DNA from: Candidatus Kaiserbacteria bacterium
GTDB lineage: Bacteria; Patescibacteriota; Minisyncoccia; Phycocordibacterales; Phycocordibacteraceae
Assembly (NCBI GenBank): GCA_003229135.1
Contig: QIHV01000077.1
Span: 1 to 9,101, forward strand
DNA length: 9,101 bases
Direction of reading: 5' to 3'
Under the pieces are notes generated by a model, which saw only the letters and a list, made by a program, of their open reading frames with translations, was not told the DNA's origin and made no database searches. Shown piece by piece: positions 7,157-9,101 of this stretch (its first letter is position 1; each line of letters starts with the position of its first letter). The translations under genes and the position numbers were made by a program.

Positions 7157-8115
7157 AAACTGTTGTCGGAGTACTTCGTGGCGGACCGTCATGTGAACAT
7201 AAAATTTCACTGGCTACTGGAAGTGCAATACTTTCAAATTTATCGGTCGAACGATACCTTACCCACGATATTTTTATTGATAAACGCGGTGTATGGCATT
7301 TGGCGGGTAGACCAATAGAGCCGTATAAAATACTTAGACAACTTGATGTTGTGTATATTGGTCTGCACGGTGCCTACGGAGAGGACGGTGAAGTACAAAA
7401 ATTATTGGAACGATACGGGGTACCTTATGTCGGTGCGGACTCTTTCGCTTCTTATCTTATTATGCATAAAGTACTTTCAAAGGAATACGTACAAAGTACT
7501 GGACTTAAAACTCCACGTTACACATTGATTGAACTGGAAAATAATCCGGCAGATATCATTACTGAAATAATACGCACGTACACACAGCCGGTTGTGGTAA
7601 AGCCGGTTCGTGGTGGTTCGTCAATAGGGGTATCGCTCGTGAGTGGTTATACACCGCTTTATCGCGCTGTCGTATCTCTCTTTGCGAATGATGAGCATGG
7701 TGTAATGGTAGAGGAGTACATTCGTGGACGAGAGGCGACGGTCAGTATTGTAGAAGATATGCGTGGTGAGCAATTATACGCACTTCCACCAACTGAAATT
7801 ATAGTGCCTGATAAAAAAGAATTTTTCTCATACGATACAAAATACGATGGCTCAACGCGAGAAATTTGCCCAGCACCTTTTTCCAAAGCTGTGTCTGAGG
7901 AGCTGATGCAGGCAGCGCGTAGTGCGCACAAGATATTGGGAGCACGGCACTATTCACGAAGTGATTTTATAGTATCACCGCGCGGAGTGTACTATCTCGA
8001 AACTAATACACTCCCAGGACTGACCACAGAGTCGCTTTTACCCAAATCACTTGCCGCAGTTGGGATATCAATGAGTGAATTCCTAGAGCATGTGATTAGT
8101 CTTGCTCGTAACTGA
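7153..8115 (+). CDS. ddl: D-alanine--D-alanine ligase
   Basis: This ATP-grasp enzyme joins two D-alanines in the cytoplasm to supply the end of the peptidoglycan stem peptide, so the organism probably makes a murein wall. At 320 residues it is a normal length. N-terminal substrate site GGPSCEH with E15 (7153 start gives the same numbering as E. coli DdlB E15), HGAYGEDG (72-79), ATP-binding K150, the GGSSIGVS loop (154-161), VEEYIRGRE (186-193), omega-loop YDTKY with Y231 matching the Tyr that marks D-Ala over D-Lac ligases, metal-binding RSD (269-271) and ETN (283-285), and PGLTTESL. Nothing key is missing. The start at 7153 is the first in frame at the family's VVGVLRGGPS segment. It follows uvrC by 82 bases, has its own -10-like element, and ends in TGA, which shows UGA is a stop here. 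Ddl versus a Van-type ligase is settled in favour of Ddl by Y231. Confidence 0.96.
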   Translation: MQTVVGVLRGGPSCEHKISLATGSAILSNLSVERYLTHDIFIDKRGVWHLAGRPIEPYKILRQLDVVYIGLHGAYGEDGEVQKLLERYGVPYVGADSFASYLIMHKVLSKEYVQSTGLKTPRYTLIELENNPADIITEIIRTYTQPVVVKPVRGGSSIGVSLVSGYTPLYRAVVSLFANDEHGVMVEEYIRGREATVSIVEDMRGEQLYALPPTEIIVPDKKEFFSYDTKYDGSTREICPAPFSKAVSEELMQAARSAHKILGARHYSRSDFIVSPRGVYYLETNTLPGLTTESLLPKSLAAVGISMSEFLEHVISLARN

Positions 8116-8203
8116 AATTGTTAGAATGTATTGTCATCCGTACTGGTGGCAAGGTCATAGAAAAGTGGCGCAAAACACAAAAAACGGGTATTCTCTTTGA
8201 GTC

Positions 8204-8277
8204 GGGCCTTTAGCTCAGCTGGTTAGAGCGCCGCATTTGCAATGCGGAGGTCACCGGTCCGAATCCGGTAAGGTCCA
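8204..8277 (+). tRNA. tRNA-Ala (anticodon UGC)
   Basis: All arms fold. The acceptor GGGCCTT pairs with AAGGTCC and contains the G3-U70 wobble that identifies alanine tRNA. The D-arm is GCTC/GAGC with GG at 18-19, and the anticodon stem CCGCA/TGCGG carries loop TTTGCAA with anticodon TGC (8240-8242 region). Variable loop is AGGTC; T-stem is ACCGG/CCGGT; discriminator A73 is at 8277. CCA is not encoded (CTA follows). Oddity: the T-loop is TCCGAAT, with C at position 55 (base 8259) instead of the near-universal U. A weak promoter, GTGGCG (8165-8170) and TATTCT (8189-8194) 18 bases apart, may drive it; the rest of 8116-8203 shows nothing clear. Confidence 0.96.
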
Positions 8278-8290
8278 CTAAATTTTAACG

Positions 8291-8306
8291 CACTATTTTT
8301 ATAGTG
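8291..8306 (+). repeat. Perfect inverted repeat between tRNA-Ala and the first small gene
   Basis: CACTAT and ATAGTG form a perfect 6-bp stem with a TTTT loop, 14 bases past the tRNA-Ala 3' end. No U-run follows, so it is a poor intrinsic terminator. It includes TATAGT (8300-8305), the same -10-like hexamer as at uvrA. It may be a weak transcript end for the tRNA, an operator, or chance in AT-rich DNA. Confidence 0.4.
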
Positions 8307-8312
8307 AATTAA

Positions 8313-8321
8313 TGTTATTAT
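8313..8321 (+). promoter_or_regulatory. Extended -10 element ahead of the first small gene
   Basis: TG-T-TATTAT is an extended -10 with 5 of 6 hexamer matches. It ends 7 bases before the ATG at 8329, the same distance as TATACT before the ddl ATG, so a start at or beside the A of ATG (leaderless) is plausible. No Shine-Dalgarno precedes the ATG. There is no clear -35. Confidence 0.4.
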
Positions 8322-8328
8322 TGTAAAT

Positions 8329-8616
8329 ATGAGAGAAGGATTTCCACTTGATTCTAAAAGGGAGCAACTTCATAATGAACATGATGCACACCATATTCTA
8401 TTAGAAAATGCACCGTCGGTACTTGTACGGGAACTACTAAATAAACACGAATCAGTTTTTCAAGACGGTCACCTAAAAAGGGATGTGGTACAAAATATGC
8501 TTTCGGAAGAGTATAAGTTACATAAGGCAGTAGGGCTTGGGGAAGAAGAGATTACACAAGAGCTCGAGCGGATATTTAACCGTCTACTTCCTAGTAAACG
8601 AAAAAAAGTAGCATAG
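8329..8616 (+). CDS. Hypothetical protein, tandem paralogue copy 1 (95 aa)
   Basis: I do not recognise this protein. It is 95 residues, charged, rich in Glu, Lys and His, and looks mostly helical. It has no signal peptide, membrane segment or cysteine. It shares about half its residues over some 70 positions with the next gene. The conserved blocks are SKRExLHNE (9-17), DAH (19-21), VxEL/K in the middle, FQxG (44-47), and KAVGLGEEEITQEL (66-79), which is identical in both copies. The C-terminus is basic (SKRKKVA). It lies 51 bases after tRNA-Ala with its own probable promoter. Conserved protein blocks with many silent third-base differences between copies (for example in LHNE and DAH) support a genuine, selected gene. 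A cytosolic regulator or partner-binding protein would fit, but nothing here shows a function. Confidence 0.85.
   Translation: MREGFPLDSKREQLHNEHDAHHILLENAPSVLVRELLNKHESVFQDGHLKRDVVQNMLSEEYKLHKAVGLGEEEITQELERIFNRLLPSKRKKVA
8539..8565 (+). repeat. 27-base exact direct repeat, copy 1
   Basis: This stretch is identical to 8862-8888. It encodes the shared LGEEEITQEL end of the conserved motif in the two small paralogues. It is much better conserved in DNA than the rest of the pair, where silent changes abound. Confidence 0.9.
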
Positions 8617-8635
8617 ATATTATATTTAAGCTGAT

Positions 8636-8647
8636 CTTTTATAAAAG
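8636..8647 (+). promoter_or_regulatory. 12-base palindrome at the start of the second small gene
   Basis: CTTTTATAAAAG is a perfect palindrome ending one base before the ATG at 8649. It holds TATAAA, too close to the ATG for a usual -10 of this gene. A further -10-like TATTAT is at 8618-8623. The TATAAA(A)GTATG context recurs at the ddl start. It may be an operator or an AT-rich initiation site; no Shine-Dalgarno is present. Confidence 0.35.
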
Positions 8648-8648
8648 T

Positions 8649-8936
8649 ATGGAAGAGCCCCCGTCTAATTTTAAAAGAAGTAAGAGAGAAACACTTCACA
8701 ATGAATATGATGCGCACCGTTCTCTATATAGAGAAAAACCACCACTCATTGTACAAGAATTAATGGATAAATATAAAGATATATTTCAGTCAGGTTTAGA
8801 TAAAGGGCAAACTCAAGATTTTCTTTTGAGAGAGTTCAAGGTATGTAAAGCGGTAGGGCTCGGGGAAGAAGAGATTACACAAGAGCTCACTCGTGCACTT
8901 GGTAGTTTGAGTTCAAGAAAATTGAAGGACACATAA
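8649..8936 (+). CDS. Hypothetical protein, tandem paralogue copy 2 (95 aa)
   Basis: This is an unrecognised protein of exactly the same length as the preceding gene and clearly its tandem duplicate. It carries SKRExLHNE (11-19), DAH (21-23), FQxG (46-49), and KAVGLGEEEITQEL (67-80), with an N-terminus two residues longer before the first block and a compensating gap further on. The N-terminal ten residues and the last fifteen are the least alike. It has one cysteine (C66), and no signal or membrane segment is seen. The intergenic gap is 32 bases, so the two could share a transcript, although a palindrome with -10-like content precedes this copy. The duplication is old, since the copies have diverged to about half identity. 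Function is unknown; it could act with copy 1 as a heteromer, but that is only a guess from pairing and equal length. Confidence 0.85.
   Translation: MEEPPSNFKRSKRETLHNEYDAHRSLYREKPPLIVQELMDKYKDIFQSGLDKGQTQDFLLREFKVCKAVGLGEEEITQELTRALGSLSSRKLKDT
8862..8888 (+). repeat. 27-base exact direct repeat, copy 2
   Basis: Identical to 8539-8565, 323 bases downstream and in the same reading frame position within the second paralogue. Confidence 0.9.
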
Positions 8937-9029
8937 AAATATTAAATTTGCAAAATAAAAGAGTATTCGCCATAATTTATAAACAGTATGGTAAAGCATT
9001 TTTATTTCTTTTATGCTCATCACGTTTCC

Positions 9030-9101
9030 GGGTGATTAGCTCAGTTGGTTAGAGCGCACGCTTCACACGCGTGAGGTCACAGGTTCAAATCCTGTATTAC
9101 C
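9030..9101 (+). tRNA. tRNA-Val (anticodon CAC), 3' end cut by the window
   Basis: The acceptor GGGTGAT pairs with ATTACC plus one C beyond the edge. The D-arm GCTC/GAGC has GG at 18-19, the anticodon stem is CACGC/GCGTG with loop TTCACAC (anticodon CAC, reads GUG), the variable loop is AGGTC, and the T-stem ACAGG/CCTGT has the standard loop TTCAAAT with T at 55. Only position 72 and the discriminator base are missing. The preceding spacer (8937-9029) is AT-rich; it holds a weak AGCAT/ATGCT inverted repeat (8995-9017) and no clear promoter or gene. Confidence 0.95.

Noticed and set aside
8204..9101. tRNA-flanked integrated mobile element
   Set aside because: There is no integrase, transposase or att-like duplicate of a tRNA 3' end. 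Similarity between the two tRNAs is the ordinary D-arm conservation.
1..9101. CRISPR array or novel defence cassette
   Set aside because: No regularly spaced repeats and no recognisable defence gene; apart from the two small unknown proteins, everything is housekeeping.

Overview
The window reads as a gene-dense chromosomal segment of a small-genome bacterium, most likely Patescibacteria/CPR of the parcubacterial kind. That placement is an inference. It rests on core genes that have lost whole domains, overlapping or tightly spaced genes all on the plus strand, almost no Shine-Dalgarno sequences, and a tRNA without an encoded CCA. Codon use fits the standard bacterial code: ddl ends in TGA and no gene reads TGA as an amino acid, so this is not a UGA-recoding lineage.

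Layout, left to right. The 3' part of tgt (tRNA-guanine transglycosylase) overlaps uvrB by 14 bases. After a 132-base gap with a good promoter and a GC-rich hairpin comes uvrA, which overlaps uvrC by 23 bases. An 82-base spacer leads to ddl (D-alanine--D-alanine ligase). Then come tRNA-Ala(UGC), two tandem 95-residue paralogues of unknown function, and tRNA-Val(CAC), which runs off the right end. No gap exceeds 300 bases. No mobile element, CRISPR array or phage gene is visible.

The three uvr genes supply the complete UvrABC excision-repair machinery from one locus. UvrA loads UvrB at damage, and UvrC then binds UvrB and cuts on both sides. tgt edits the wobble base of GUN-anticodon tRNAs and ddl makes the D-Ala-D-Ala peptidoglycan precursor. 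Neither is functionally tied to repair, so their adjacency probably reflects compaction.

The most interesting content is inside the conserved genes. UvrC keeps both nuclease centres but lacks the four cysteines of the iron-sulfur site, the segment of about 130 residues between the UVR motif and the RNase H-like core, and the C-terminal (HhH)2 domain. UvrA lacks its insertion domain (about 110 residues) and has Asp for one zinc cysteine. Tgt keeps its catalytic residues but has Thr/Ala/Thr in place of its three zinc cysteines, and carries an insertion of about 34 residues. tRNA-Ala has C at position 55, where nearly all tRNAs have U. I found no new multi-gene system. The best unknown is the tandem small-protein pair between the tRNAs.
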